From the NCBI GenBank assembly GCA_035222895.1, contig JAVYIG010000037.1, positions 1-64,000 of the forward strand: DNA of 64,000 nt, written 5' to 3'. Origin of the DNA: Strongylocentrotus droebachiensis. Its lineage: Eukaryota > Echinodermata > Echinoidea > Camarodonta > Strongylocentrotidae. The stretch's first letter is position 1, and each line of letters starts with the position of its first letter. The position numbers and the translations under genes were made by a program. A model generated the notes under the pieces. It searched no databases and was not told the origin of the DNA. It saw nothing but the letters and a program-made list of their open reading frames with translations. Shown here piece by piece: positions 12,001 through 23,484 of this stretch.

Positions 12001-14651
12001 TTGTCAAAGTAGACTTGAGCAGTTAACAGAATCAGAAAAGGCCTCGTTTGAAGGTTGCATATCATGCAATGAGGCAAAAGAGGAACTGATCAAAATGGAA
12101 AAAATAAAACTCCAGGAAATGATGGCATCACAGTAGAATTTTATGAGGTATTTTGGCCTTTGGTTTCAAAATATATGATTTATTCTTTTAATGTTTCATA
12201 CAATGACGAGTGTATGTCAGTTTCACAAAAAGGCAGGGAAGAATAAAATTAATTCCTAAGCCAAACAAGGACAAACTTAAACTTGGTAACTGGCGACCAA
12301 TCATTCTGATAAATGTAGACGCAAAAATCCTTTCTAAATGTTTAGCCAAAAGGATATCTAAAGTGATAGAAAATTTGATCAACAGTCAACAGCCTGCTTT
12401 TGTTAAAGGGAGATATATTGGAGAAGGGGTTCGATTTATATCAGATCTCATGTTTTATGCAGAAAAAGAAGATTTACAAGGTATAATAATGGCATTGGAT
12501 CTCACCAAAGCATTCGATTCATTAAGCCATTCATTTATTTTCCAATGTCTGGAAGCCTATAACTTTGGGCCCTCACTAATACAGTGGGTTACAATTCTAT
12601 ATAAAGATATCAGTAGCTGTGTTCTGTTAAATGGGTTCACTACAGGTTACTTCAAAGTTAGCAGAGGAGTAAGGCAGGGTGATCTTCTTGCACCTCTGTT
12701 ATTCATTTTGGGATTGGAAGTATATTTGAATAGAGTAAGAAATAATGGCAATATTGTGGGTTTTGAAGTGGGGGAAAAGGAAATGAAATACACAGCTTAT
12801 GCTGATGATATAACATGTTTTTGCAAAAGTAATGAGTCCCTAAAAATTGTATTTTCAGAGTTTTAGGAATTTTCAAAAATGTCTGGTCTTTGTATAAATA
12901 AATCTAAAACTGAAGGCATGTGGATCGGTAAGAATAGACATGAAGGTGAAAAGGACAGTGCTTATACATGGCCAGAGAAGGGCATAAAAGCTCTGGGCGT
13001 ATATTTCTCATATGACTTTGAAGAAGCAAGGAAAAAAAACTTTGAAACTCGAATTAAAGAAATGAGAAATATACTTGCTAAATGGAAAAACAGAGGACTA
13101 ACATTGATTGGCAAAACACAAATCTTAAAAACCTTTATAATGTCCAAAGTAATTTATCTCTTGTCCAACATTTCATTGCCCACTGAATTTGTCAAAGAAA
13201 TTGAGAAGCTCATGTTTTCATTTATGTGGAACGGTCCGGACAAAATCTCAAAAGCAACTATGTATGCTGATTACTCAGAAGGGGGACTGAAATTCCCAAA
13301 TATTCAATGTATGATAAATAATCAGCTGGTAAAATAGGTTCAACGATATTTTCACAAATCAGATCACAGCTGGACTATTAATTTTGAGAAGTTCTTAAGG
13401 TTATATGGTGGTAAATATATTTTTGTCAGTAATTATGCAATTGAGAAACTACCAAAAATCGAGGATATTCCTCCATTTTATGTTGCCTTATTGAAAGCAT
13501 GGTTAATAACAGATATTCATTGTGAATTGGTTACTAACGATAGAAGTCAGGTCAGTATACTGAAGCAGAGTGTCTGGAATAATAAGTTCATTCTGGTTGA
13601 TGAAAGGTCAGTATACTGCAGAGCTTTACATGAGGCAGGGCTGTGTAATATATACCAATTGTTTGATAACAATGAAAACATTCTCGATTTTGATTTTTGG
13701 AATGAAAAAGGTGTTTCAAACAAATATTTTTTTACAAAACATGGCAATAGTGAACTCTGTGAAAAAAGAGTGGAAATGTGAATTTGTTCCCTTGGTATTC
13801 GATTTTTTTTTTAATAGAGAAAGTGAAGAGCACTCTCAAGTAGAGTTTCTGTTATCTGAACTATATAAACTCAAGTCGAAAATAGTGTATAAGGGCTTTC
13901 TTTCTGAAGTAATAGCAAGTCCAGTTTGTGAATAATTACTCTCTAGCACCTTTGATATTCAAGAAAACGACTGGTCACAAATCTATATTTTACCTTTCAA
14001 GTGCACAATTGAAGTAAAAATGAGAGTTTTCCAATTCAAACTGTCATATAACATACTTTATACTAATAACAGATTGTATAAGATAAAATTAGTTGAGTCA
14101 GAGATGTGTACCTTTTGTAATTCAACTTTAGAAACACCTGTTCATTTATTTTATGACTGTGATGAAACAGGAACTTGTTGATAATATTGGCACAAAATTT
14201 AAATTTAAGTTTGAAGATCTCAGTAAGAAAAGAATAATGTTTGGATTCATCAAAGATTGGAAATGGCCCAATATGATGCTATTGAATCACTTGTTGCTAA
14301 TGTTTGAAAGATATATTTATATCCAAAAATGCAAAAACGCAAAACCATGTTTAAGTGGGCTAATGTCTTTTATCAATAACACTAAATACATAGAACTTAA
14401 CATTGCAAAACAGAAGAAGATTGAAGGAATGCACTATAAGAAATGGTCCCCTGTGGAAGAAGTATTTTGAGTTTAATCCTATGATATCTCACTATTACCC
14501 ACTTTTGTTACCCATTATTTCTGTAATGTTGGACGTTTTTCATCTGTTCTTACCTTTTGTAATTATTGTGCAGTGATTTGTATGATCATTGTGATTATGA
14601 TGTATGTACGAATTACTTGATACCTACAATTTTTAAAAGATTTATAAAAAA
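12001..14651 (+). mobile_element. 5'-truncated L1/Tx1-like LINE, inactive
   Basis: The element lacks the endonuclease and starts just before the reverse transcriptase. The finger region around 12,070-12,150 reads GKTPGNDGITVEFYE-like after allowing frame breaks. The RT core at 12,210-12,863 shows KPNKDKLKLGNWRPI, the QPAFVKGRYIG block, MALDLTKAFDSL (motif A), GVRQGDLLAPLLF (motif B) and YADDI (catalytic motif C). A TAG stop at 12,864 breaks the frame. The thumb continues at 12,879-13,337 (CINKSKTEG, GLTLIGKTQILKTF), and later pieces occur at 13,491-13,935. A CX2CX7HX4C zinc knuckle (MCTFCNSTLETPVHLFYDC) lies at 14,107-14,160. The C-terminal tail at 14,153-14,470 ends in KKWSPVEEVF. The 3' end runs into an A-rich stretch. 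The WRPI, LNVD and late zinc-knuckle pattern suits the L1/Tx1 group. Multiple stops and shifts mean it is dead. Confidence 0.9.
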
Positions 14652-14666
14652 AACTACCCTTTTTTA

Positions 14667-15150
14667 AACTCGGATGACCACACCTTTCATTTTAACAGGT
14701 GCCCTTTTTATTTTCTAATAAGTGCCCCTTTTTCATTCAACAAATGCACATTTTCCTTCATTATAAGTGCCCCTTTTACATTTTCATAAGTGCCCCTTTT
14801 CATATCTGGTCAGTGCCCCTTTTCACCTCTGATAATTTCCCTTTTAATAATGATACGTGCCCCTTTTCCTTTCTAATACGGGACCTATCCCCTTTTCACC
14901 TCTTATAAATGCCCCTATCAAAATCGGATGGGTGCCCCTTTTCCGTCAACAAATGCCTATTTCCCATTTTCGTAAACGCCTCTTTTTCATCACTGGTGAG
15001 TGCCTCTTTTCAGGTGAAAAAATGCCTCATTTTCACCTCGTATAATTATCCTTTGTACTTTGACACGTGCTCCTTTTCTTTTCTAATAAGTGCCTTATCC
15101 CTTTCGATAATTGACCCCTTTTCATGTAATCATTAAACGTGCCCCTTATT
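14667..15150 (+). repeat. degenerate GTGCCCCTTTT minisatellite, right part
   Basis: Continues the array interrupted by the LINE, with about 14 further variants of the 11-bp core at 25-35 bp spacing. The last units merge into TTCGCTCGCTGCGCTCGC at about 15,180-15,201. A weaker unit cluster returns at 15,549-15,590. Confidence 0.85.
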
Positions 15151-15177
15151 TAAAGCGACTAAGAGCAATTTCCCCCA

Positions 15178-15640
15178 AAGTTCGCTCGCTGCGCTCGCTC
15201 GCATTTAAAGATGATATAATTGTGTAACTTATCAAAGGTCTTTTCAGTCTTCCGTTATGAGTATGTGCTTGTAACCCCATCACGATTGGCTTTTTTCCTC
15301 TTTATAAGATGTAATTTTTCGCACTGCGACCTCACAGATCTTTAAATTTTTTCTCGCTCGCTTCGCTCGCTCGTAAATGCATATTCAGACATCACACCCA
15401 ACTGTAAACTATGATGCTTAAGCAATATCTTGTATGATGTTTGCTGAGAAACAAATATTGAAATCATTCATGTTAATGTAATCACAATGTAGGGGTATAT
15501 ACCAATGTCTAAAAAATGGTATATTTTCGCTTTGAGATTTCCCACTGTAGGTGCCCCTTTTCCAGAAAGTGCCCTTTTTGTTGGTGCCCCCCCACTTTGG
15601 AAGTCGCTCGACCGCACCTAGCGGAGACTGCCGGTAAAAA
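15178..15640 (+). repeat. CGCTCGCT motifs and outlying minisatellite units
   Basis: Two copies of a CGCTCG-repeat motif (about 15,180-15,201 and 15,352-15,374) bracket about 150 bp, each followed or preceded by AATTT or TTTAAA text. GTGCCCCTTTT units then recur at 15,549-15,590, followed by a C run. This suggests the array and these motifs belong to one larger mobile unit whose right end lies near 15,640. Confidence 0.45.
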
Positions 15641-17090
15641 TATACTATGGTCATTCAATTTAGCATATATCAGAAATTCAAATTTATTCTGTCTAGCACG
15701 TACACGGTATTTGCGGAAAGTTGATTATACATACCGATATAACTTGTAATATTTCATTTATATTTAGCTATCTAGCTTTTGGTGGTATAAACCTACGTTC
15801 ATTATAGCCAAAAGGGATCAAAAGTAGTACCATGATCACTACCATCTATGGTACACATATCTCAAAATAATTATTGCAAGAAACATGCTAAAATATTCAT
15901 TGTGACATCATTATTTAGATGCACGACACACGTTGTAGAGTAGAAACAAATAACCGAATTACATAGCATGCAACATGCAAAAACATGATATTTATACACA
16001 ACACTGCCCATCCAAAAATAGACAACATGACTTTAACAATATATTTCTTTTGATTATGACAACAGCTAAATTTTACACACAAAAGTACATCAATAGATAA
16101 AAATTCACACAAATTCATCATGAAGAACTTCAGAATTAATAACAGTAATATAAGCAAATCTTGAACACATTTTGATTATAATTATAATGAAGGAGAATCG
16201 CAAGTTCCTATTGTTTGATATTGTCTAATATGATTTAGAATTGTTTTTCTTAATTGGAACGGAATGATTTATACTGCAATTAGAAGAATCAATGCTCTTG
16301 TTAAAATCATAAATATATCTCAGGTGAGAATAAGGTTTATATAATATACAGAAGGAAACATAATTACCCCAAAGTATGATGCAAACAAAAAATAACATTA
16401 AAAAAAAAAAAAACATAAACAAAAAGTCTGACAACGTAGTAAAGTAAATATTAATGAAAAAATATCATTACCTGCTACTTTTGCTAATACTACAAATGGC
16501 GTGTGCATGAACTCCATAACGTAAGAAGGCGTATGACACATATAATCATGTAACTGTAATGAATAGAAGTAATTTCAAATGTTCCGTTAATTAAAATAAT
16601 ACATGAATAAGTATAGTTAGCGAAACAAAGGAAATATTATTTATATTTAATATAATAATACGTTTTGTAGCTTCAGTCAAGCACATGAATCATAACGTAA
16701 TAATATTAATACATGCTCCTAAAATACATTTCATCTTCTAGTTTGAAGTTGTACTATATACAGATATCCATCAAATATTATTGCTGCTTGTAAATGCTAG
16801 TGGTACAAATACAAGGTGAAGATGACGGAGGACAAACAAGAACAGAAAATGACCCAATTCTACATGTTCTAATCAATTATAAGCAGAGCAAGGTTGTTGT
16901 AAGCATTATTGATTTATACATTTCTTGACATTATACATGTATAGTTATTTAACTTATCCGACAATTTAATCTTGAAATATATAAATTAATTTCCAAACCA
17001 GTTCATAATTACAACAAACTGTATGGTAAGTAAATGTATAAAGTCCACGTGTTGCGTATATTATTAAAACAACAAATATGTCATCTAATA
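15641..17090. other. AT-rich intergenic, nothing recognised
   Basis: About 1.45 kb of AT-rich DNA. Short frames are present on both strands, but none has recognisable content or splice signals. Confidence 0.6.
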
Positions 17091-17091
17091 T

Positions 17092-17345
17092 ACAGCAGAC
17101 TTGTAGTCTAGTGGATAAGTCTCCAGACTGTGTACCACACGGTGTTCGAAACCCTGAATCAGCAATGGCCATTGGCAAAACCTTAATATGTATTTGCCAC
17201 ACTCCACCCAAGTTTAGTAAGTGGGTACCTTGTATGATTTATTCTTTAAATACACAGAGCGCTATGGTTGCTCGAGCTAAAACCAGAGTAATACTATTAA
17301 CATTACTTTGGAAGCGCATACAGACGTTTTATCATATTGTCTAAA
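17092..17345 (+). mobile_element. tRNA-derived SINE
   Basis: The head shows an A-box-like TAGTCTAGTGGATAAG (about 17,104-17,120) and a B box GTGTTCGAAACCC (about 17,142-17,154). The body contains CACTCCACCCAAG, TAAGTGGGTACC and GCTCGAGCTAAAACCAGAG, related to the body at 640-735 and, reversed, to 22,380-22,450. It is a short interspersed element rather than a tRNA gene. Confidence 0.78.
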
Positions 17346-17635
17346 CCTATTTGGTCCAATATCCATTTGGTCCAATCATCAATAATCAGTTCGTCTAAAG
17401 TCAACTGATTTATTTTTTGTTTGGTCTATGCACATTTCGTCTCATGACCATTATGGTCCAATCATCATTCGGTATAAACATCATTAGGTCTTATCAATTT
17501 CCTTCTTCTAAATACCTTGTAGTCCAATAACGAAATGAGCCCCAATTTAATTATTGTACCATATTCCTAGCCCAAACATAATTACAAATATTTTTGCAAA
17601 CTTCGCAAATGGTAGATCTATTACCCTGCTTTAAA

Positions 17636-17999
17636 GAGAAGGTTGAGTTCTGGGAAGAGGTGAAAATAATTTGCAAGTGTGGAAGAACATCAGATACAAA
17701 ATGTCCTCTGAAAAGCATGGGTCTTAAAATGCCTTAATATTCTAAATATGGCATGTAACATCATACATACCGGGATGAATTTTTATGCTACATGTTCGTG
17801 TAGTCCCACATACATCTTCTGTGTACAGTACCTGTTACTTTACCAAGACTGGGCCAACTTTCTTTTCATTTTGATGATCCCAGAGCAGTGAGATACACAC
17901 CAATATTTATATGCTATAGATAATCAACCTTTTCTGATCGATTCCACAACGTTTCATTCAGGATGCAATCGCATGACCAGAAATCAACTTTATCTTTAA
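17636..17999 (+). mobile_element. TTAA MITE, copy 2 of the GATAAACTTGAG family
   Basis: Homologous to 29,925-30,307. It begins after TTAA with AGAGAAGGTTGAGTTCTGGG and ends ACCAGAAATCAACTTTATCT followed by TTAA. Shared internal words include GTAGTCCCACATACATCTTC, GTTACTTTACCAAGACT and GCAATCGCATGACCAGAA. It is about 365 bp and carries no ORF. Confidence 0.75.
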
Positions 18000-18299
18000 A
18001 TATCCAATAGAAATTATGTTCAGATTACATAATGTAATTTTTTTTCAAATATTTCGATATTTTAGGTCTCATGCAGCGCGTATATTTATCAAAACTTGGT
18101 GACAATAAAAAGAAAATTATTAAATTAATAAATAAATAAGTAGATGAATAAATAATAAAAACAAATGATCGAGGACAATGTTCAATTTACAAGTTGCCTA
18201 TATAATCAACAATCACGTATGTACAGTGATGGCGTACGAATATTACAATCCCTTGAGAGGGCTTCTTGTTGATAGCGAATCGTAAAAAAACGTCACTTG

Positions 18300-18350
18300 G
18301 ATGGGTTTGTGTCTGTGCGTGTATGTGTGTGCGTGGGTGTGTGTGTGCAG
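18300..18350 (+). repeat. (GT)n-rich tract
   Basis: Imperfect TG dinucleotide repeat with GCGTG interruptions. Confidence 0.8.
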
Positions 18351-18964
18351 GATGAACTTTTGTGTCTTGTATTTCTTTTGCACTTTGGAATAACTTTGAA
18401 CAACTTTTAATTTGTATGTTACAATTTTCTTTTGAGGGAGCTACACCCTTCCAAGCCCACTTGATTTTTTTTCTAGCGTTTTATTTTACCGTTTGATATA
18501 GTATTTGTATGGTGATAATTGTTTTAATAAATCGAATTGAGTTATTTTGTACCCCGCCCGGTATTAAATGAATCTATACATTCAGATCACGGCTCTATTA
18601 CCCATGATCACATGAGGCTGATCAACCATTTTGTTGTTGTTTAATGATAAGTAGTATATCGGTAATTATGAAACTACATCCATCTGCATTAAAAGCAATT
18701 CAAATAACTGTTTGTAAACAGTAGACCGAATGAATATTGAAACTTAATAAGTAATCAAATAAATGGCCGAATAGACTAAATGGATAATGGAAAAAATTGG
18801 ATATTAGCTCAGTGGTAATTCGACGAAATGGTTAACAACTAATTGGACACAGGACGAAATGACTTTTATACAAAATGGTTATTGGACGATATGATGGTGG
18901 ACGAAATTATGTTTGACCGAATGTTTTTGGAACAAAACGACATTTCGACCTATCAAATTGCAGT

Positions 18965-19145
18965 GTATAGGATTTTTTTTAAATGTTTGTTTTGTAATTT
19001 CTTATTTTGTTTAATATTTAATTGTTTATCATCGTATTTTTGTTTGTTATAGCGCTCAGAAACTTCGGGGGTAAGCGCTTTAGAAGCGCCAATTCTAAAG
19101 TTATTGTTATTATTATTAGTAGTATTATTATTATTAATTACTATT
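18965..19145 (+). mobile_element. 3' end of a LINE or SINE with ATT-repeat tail
   Basis: The text TTATAGCGCTCAGAAACTTC and GTAAGCGCTTTAGAAGCGCC followed by a (TTA)n tail is the kind of short stem-bearing 3' end that CR1/L2-group LINEs and their SINEs carry. Similar AAGCGC ends occur at 22,255-22,300 (reversed) and 46,795-46,840. No coding part remains. Confidence 0.5.
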
Positions 19146-19644
19146 GTCTTATGGGCCAGAAATATTTTCAAAATTAGCTCGAAACTCACTGGGCTAAATT
19201 CACATACATAGAGGTATACCTATATCCCAGAGTGGTATTTGTGATCTTTTTTTTTAGTACCACTCCCTTTACACGATTCTCCACCGCTCCTGTTTAAATT
19301 AATCATTGTAAACAGTGACACTTTTTAAATATTTCAATAATGCGCAAGATTTCAGTTTATGAAATTCATAAACTCCCTTCGATGTAAAGGAGAACCCCGT
19401 CCCAATCATGTAATGTGGAGAGACAGCTTTCTACAGCATTAGTTGAGGGTTGTTTTATTTTGTTATTGTATTTATTATTGTGCTTCAATTTCTTGTATTT
19501 TACTTTATGAGAAAGTTTATAGGAAAGTTGAACAAAAAGCGGGGCGAGCTTTGCGACTAATTTTGTATTGTTTAACCGTAATATACCAGTCGCGCACTAT
19601 GCATTGTTTTATTAAGAGAGCCGGAGCGGGGGTATAGCGACTAA

Positions 19645-20886
19645 AGCCCCCATAACACCAAACTAGTTCTCATTACGTTCTGGAACCGTCCTAGAAAATC
19701 GTAAAACGGGTTGTGGTCGGGGCAGAATGTGTAAAACGATGTCTATAATACGATCCTAGTTCGTTCGTAAACAGTCCTCAATACATCCATCTCGTTTGTA
19801 CCCCGTCCACAGCCAGTTCATATTAAGTTCAGATCAGGTAGATTAGGCAGTCCAAGCCAGTCCTTAGTCAGTTCGTTCCCAATACGTCCAAACCCATTCT
19901 AACTAGTTCGCCACTTGTTTTACCTAGTTTTTAACCCGACCACCCCGTTCAGAGGCACTTCAACTCTTGCTCATCTCGTTCTGAGAGCGGTCGAACGCGC
20001 TCCTAGAGCGTGTACAATCCCATCCTGACTCGGGAGTTATAAAAACCCAGGGCGTTCTCGCCATTACTCATTCCCGTTCAACTTCAACGCTTTAGGCTTT
20101 GCAGATCAAGAAGTTCAAGTCAAGCACCTATCACACCAAACTAGTTCTCACTACTTTCTGGAAAATGTTGCCAAACGGGCACAAACTATGTGCGAACGGA
20201 GTGAACGTATTAGCAACTGTTTACGATCTTTTTAAGGACTTCATGGACTGGCTTGGACGGGCTCGGACTGCTCTAGAACGTTGAGCCTGTTCAAAATTCT
20301 CCCCGTCCTGCAATGGGACGGAGTGACAACGGTACTTAAAACGAGATGGACGTACTACGAACGGAATTGTCGTACTATGAATGGAATTGCCGTACTTCGA
20401 TCCTACTAGGAACGTGTTACCAGGTGATGTGGTCGAGCATCAATGAGGAAGAACGCGCTGGGTTTGCATAGCCCTCGAACCAGGACGGGATTGCAAAGCA
20501 CGATAGAAGCGCATTCGAACGCACTAAGAACAAGATGAGGACGAGTTGAACTGTCTCTGAACGGGGTGGTTGGGTTATAAACTAGTAAGAACAGGTTCCA
20601 AACTAGTAAAAATGGTTTGGACTGCTTGGAAATATCAAATTTATCCGATCTGAACTTGATATGAACTGACTGTGGAACGATACAGACGAGTTGGACGTAT
20701 TGTGGACTGTTAATGAACGAACTAGGATCGCATCAGAGACATTAGTCCAGTCCAAGCCCGTCCATAAAGTCCTTAAACAGGTCACAAACAGTTGTTATTA
20801 CGTTCAACTCCGTTCGCACACAGTTTGAGCCCGTTTGGCATCATTTTCGAGAACGTAGTGAGAACTAGTTTGGTGTGATGGGGGCT
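19645..20886. mobile_element. 1.24-kb inverted-repeat transposon with TAA target duplication
   Basis: The ends are AGCCCCCATAACACCAAACT at 19,645 and its near-complement AGTTTGGTGTGATGGGGGCT ending at 20,886, flanked by TAA on both sides (19,642-19,644 and 20,887-20,889). The inverted similarity runs inward for hundreds of bases: left arm 19,645-20,070 against right arm 20,420-20,886, sharing ACCACCCCGTTCAGAG, GATCCTAGTTCGTTC and TTCATAT-AAGTTCAGATC. The middle (20,126-20,283) repeats the left terminal text in direct orientation (ATCACACCAAACTAGTTCTC). The 3-bp TAA duplication suits PIF/Harbinger-type transposases; that superfamily is inference. There is no transposase ORF, so it is non-autonomous. 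Confidence 0.82.
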
Positions 20887-20889
20887 TAA

Positions 20890-22119
20890 GCAGCTAAGTC
20901 AACCACAGTCCCACACTTCCGGGACTTCGCTCGTCATAGACTGGGTTTTTATCATGTCTAACGTGTAGTCTCAAGAACAAATAATGATGGAGTGGGCTAA
21001 AAGGGCACTTTTTTCTCCGAGGGAAAACAAATCTTTCGAAATATGAAGGCATATGCATGAAAGGGGGGAAATTACCATAAAGAAAGTCATTGTATTTGGG
21101 GGGAGCTGTATGCCACCATTACAAAGCATAGCTACATTTCGGAAGTAAAAGTAAAATTTCTAATACCACCACAAATATTAGGTATGTTGACAAATTTAAT
21201 AAAAACCGTTGAAAAAAAGGAAATACAGGCTTTTACGTCGTATTTCAGCCAATGCCGCTGTCGGCATTTTCGCGTTGCTTATATTATGCACAACCAGCCG
21301 ACCCATTTATTGTTATTTTTAATTAAATAATTAATTAACAGTCACCGTGTGTTTTTTAAAGTGGAGCTGAATTGGTATGGTCGTATTGGCTAAATTTCAC
21401 ACGTTTTGGGGTCTAAAATACCTTCATAGCAATTTTAGGTTCTAAAAGGACACTAGAAATGTCATAGATAAGAATAAGAGCAATAACCATGCACTTTAAA
21501 GGCATTTGCGGTCTGAAAACAAAACTCAACTATCCCTTTAAGCACGCGCCCTTTCTACAACCTTTTCCTTACGATATTGAACAGGAACAAATTTTGTCCT
21601 TTTTATCATTATTTAATGCATTTGCAAAGGCTTTAAATTCTGTTAACGGTTCCTTTGTTTTCTGTCTGTTTGATTTAGTTCCTTTTCTGCCATCCTTAAT
21701 GAATAATACAGGATCATAATTATGCTAAACACTTCACCTATTTTCTTTTCTTTACGATATAGCCTAATGTGTGGTTCCTTTTCTGCCATCCTAAAAGGCA
21801 TTGTCTAACAATTCAAAATCTGAGTTGTGCTAATGGTGACCTTACCCCCCCCCCCCAACCGAACGAAATAACGATCGGCCAATTTTTCAAATTTTCGGGA
21901 CAAAAAGAAATTAAGAAAAATGTGCTCTTCACCCCCCCCCCCCCGCTTATTCAGCGGCTGGCTGAGTCGTTGCGAAACTTTTCATCAAATCCCGGACCAC
22001 AAACAAAAAAATGTGCTCTTAATTTTAACCCCCCCCCTTCTAAAAAATCCTGCGTACGCGCCTGCCCTATGTGTTATCAGCGTCTGTGATATGGTGTTAT
22101 ATTGAAGCCCCAGAATATT
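20890..22119. other. AT-rich, no firm gene; C runs
   Basis: C runs occur near 21,846, 21,932 and 22,029. A 76-codon frame at 21,489-21,719 is unremarkable. Nothing else is supportable. Confidence 0.55.
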
Positions 22120-22139
22120 GGGCTTCAAAATGACCATGA

Positions 22140-22708
22140 AGTACCTCCAAAAAAGTTGAAATCTTTGAGTGACCGGTTTAACCATACTCATTTCCCCAAA
22201 AGACTTAGTGTTATAAATAAAATTTCGAATTCCTATAATAATAACAGCCAATTCTTATAAAGCGCTTTTCAGGACCGAAGGCCCTCTCAAAGCGCTTTAC
22301 ATATATATATATATATATGCAAATTCTCTACTCCCTGGGGAGCATTCCAGCCAGGCGTCATTTTTAAAGCTGCACACTTGCTAATCTTAGCACATTAGCT
22401 TTCGCAATATACCGGGTACCCATTTAACACCTGGGTGGAGAGTGGCAAATGTAGATCAATGTCTTGTCAAAAGACATTAGTGCCGCGGTGGGAGTTGAAC
22501 CGCGGACTTTGTGATCCACAGTTCGGTGACATATCCAATCGTCCACGACCACTTCACCTCCAATTAAAAATATCTTGATAATCAGAGGGGCGATCGGCTT
22601 GAAAACGCCATGGGATTCCTGACTGACCTAAAGGCTTAAAATTATGATTGCAGCATGAGCTAAACCCAGGATTTTGTTTAGAATATGATACAAAGATACC
22701 CAATCCCT
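22140..22708 (-). mobile_element. TTAA-bounded dispersed repeat, copy 2, split by a SINE
   Basis: Reverse-orientation homologue of 10,873-11,125. The right end reads AAGATACCCAATCCC then TTAA (22,709-22,712). The left part holds ACCATACTCATTTCCCC and the right part CATGGGATTCCTGAC and GAGCTAAACCCAGGATTTTG. The two halves are separated by a SINE at 22,241-22,558, so this repeat is older than that SINE insertion. Confidence 0.7.
22241..22558 (-). mobile_element. tRNA-derived SINE with AAGCGC tail
   Basis: Read on the minus strand it starts with a tRNA-like head: an A-box-like region near GTGGTCGTGGACGATTGG and a B box GGTTCAACTCC (22,491-22,501). The body follows, with AGTGTGCAGCTTTAAAAATG and a (TA)n tract at 22,300-22,320. 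It ends in a stem-like tail with AAAGCGCTTTGAGAGGGCC and AAAAGCGCTTTATAAGAATT. Such tails often mimic the 3' end of a partner LINE. The full head-body-tail structure is present. Confidence 0.8.
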
Positions 22709-22951
22709 TTAATGCATATGTACAGCCCTGTATTTCGTTTAACATTTTCCCTATTTTCTTCTCTTCTTAATTTCGTTCCATTTTTGCCTCCATAGTAATT
22801 AAATATTCAAATTTGACAAGTTTCAAGTTGATTTGTTCCACATTTTACAAAAAATATAGACGTACATATAACATATAATATGTATATATAATTATATCCA
22901 TGTAGTATGAGGCAATGGGCTCTCTCAATGAAACTTAATGTAAATTATACA

Positions 22952-23484
22952 TTAAGTAGAATTTGAGGCCAATTTTGAAAGATGTTCCTTCTTCGGTAAA
23001 CAAGAATGGCTCTTTAAGTAGTTGCAGATCCGAAGCATCATTTCTTTAAACTTTGCCCACAAACTATTCTCTGTTTCTGCCTCTTTTGGTGGATTTGCCA
23101 AGGGTTCTAATTTTCTTAAAATTTCCTTCGTGCCTTTCTCTATTCCACTCAGATGCTGTACTCCCTTTTTAAAGGCTTTGCTTTGGGTTTGAAATGCTCT
23201 ACTTGTTTCATTTAGATTTCGTACCATCTTGTCTACGCTTTCTTTTAAGTCCCGCAATAGATCAATATCAGTTTGGATATTTTTTTTTTCACGCTTTTTT
23301 TCTTTCACCTCTTTTTCCAACATGGCTAGTTCATTTTGGCTACGAATTATCTTTGTTTCAAGTGTATTAATCATTATAATAAGGGTTTGGGAGTAAACTC
23401 TTGCTTCTTTCTCCGGCGTAGCCTCATACTGGTTCTCATGTTCCCTCGTTTGCTTCCCTGGTGGAGTTGTAGTGTTTGTTCGTT
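22952..23484 (-). CDS. terminal exon: coiled-coil protein, candidate 3' end of the death-domain gene
   Basis: The reading frame is open from a strong acceptor to a stop. On the minus strand TTTATTCTTTTCCACCTTCAG precedes the exon (AG at 23,486-23,485), and the frame needs one base from the previous exon (phase 1). About 176 residues follow. The first 35 are polar (TPPGKQTREHENQYEATPEK). The middle is heptad-like and highly charged (LAMLEKEVKEKKREKK, ETSRAFQTQSKAFKKGVQHL), i.e. a coiled coil. The C-terminal part has a basic, slightly hydrophobic helix (FKEMMLRICNYLKSH). There is no membrane segment. The frame lies between two repeats but is itself unique. The death-domain exon at 43,762-44,059 ends in the same phase, and no other coding exon was recognised between, so the two may be spliced together. 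Exon status is fairly secure; the partnership is inference. Confidence 0.68.

Larger units (their letters stand above)
17345..18962. mobile_element. foldback-like element with degenerate inverted minisatellite ends
   Basis: The left end (17,345-17,530) holds repeated variants of ATTTGGTCCAATCATC and CATTTCGTCT. The right end (18,720-18,962) holds the complementary variants, such as GACGAAATG, ATTGGACGATATG and GACCGAATG. The ends are inverted, repetitive and diverged, which is the architecture of foldback transposons. A TTAA MITE sits inside the left half (17,636-17,999). Boundaries are approximate and I found no clean target duplication. Confidence 0.5.
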
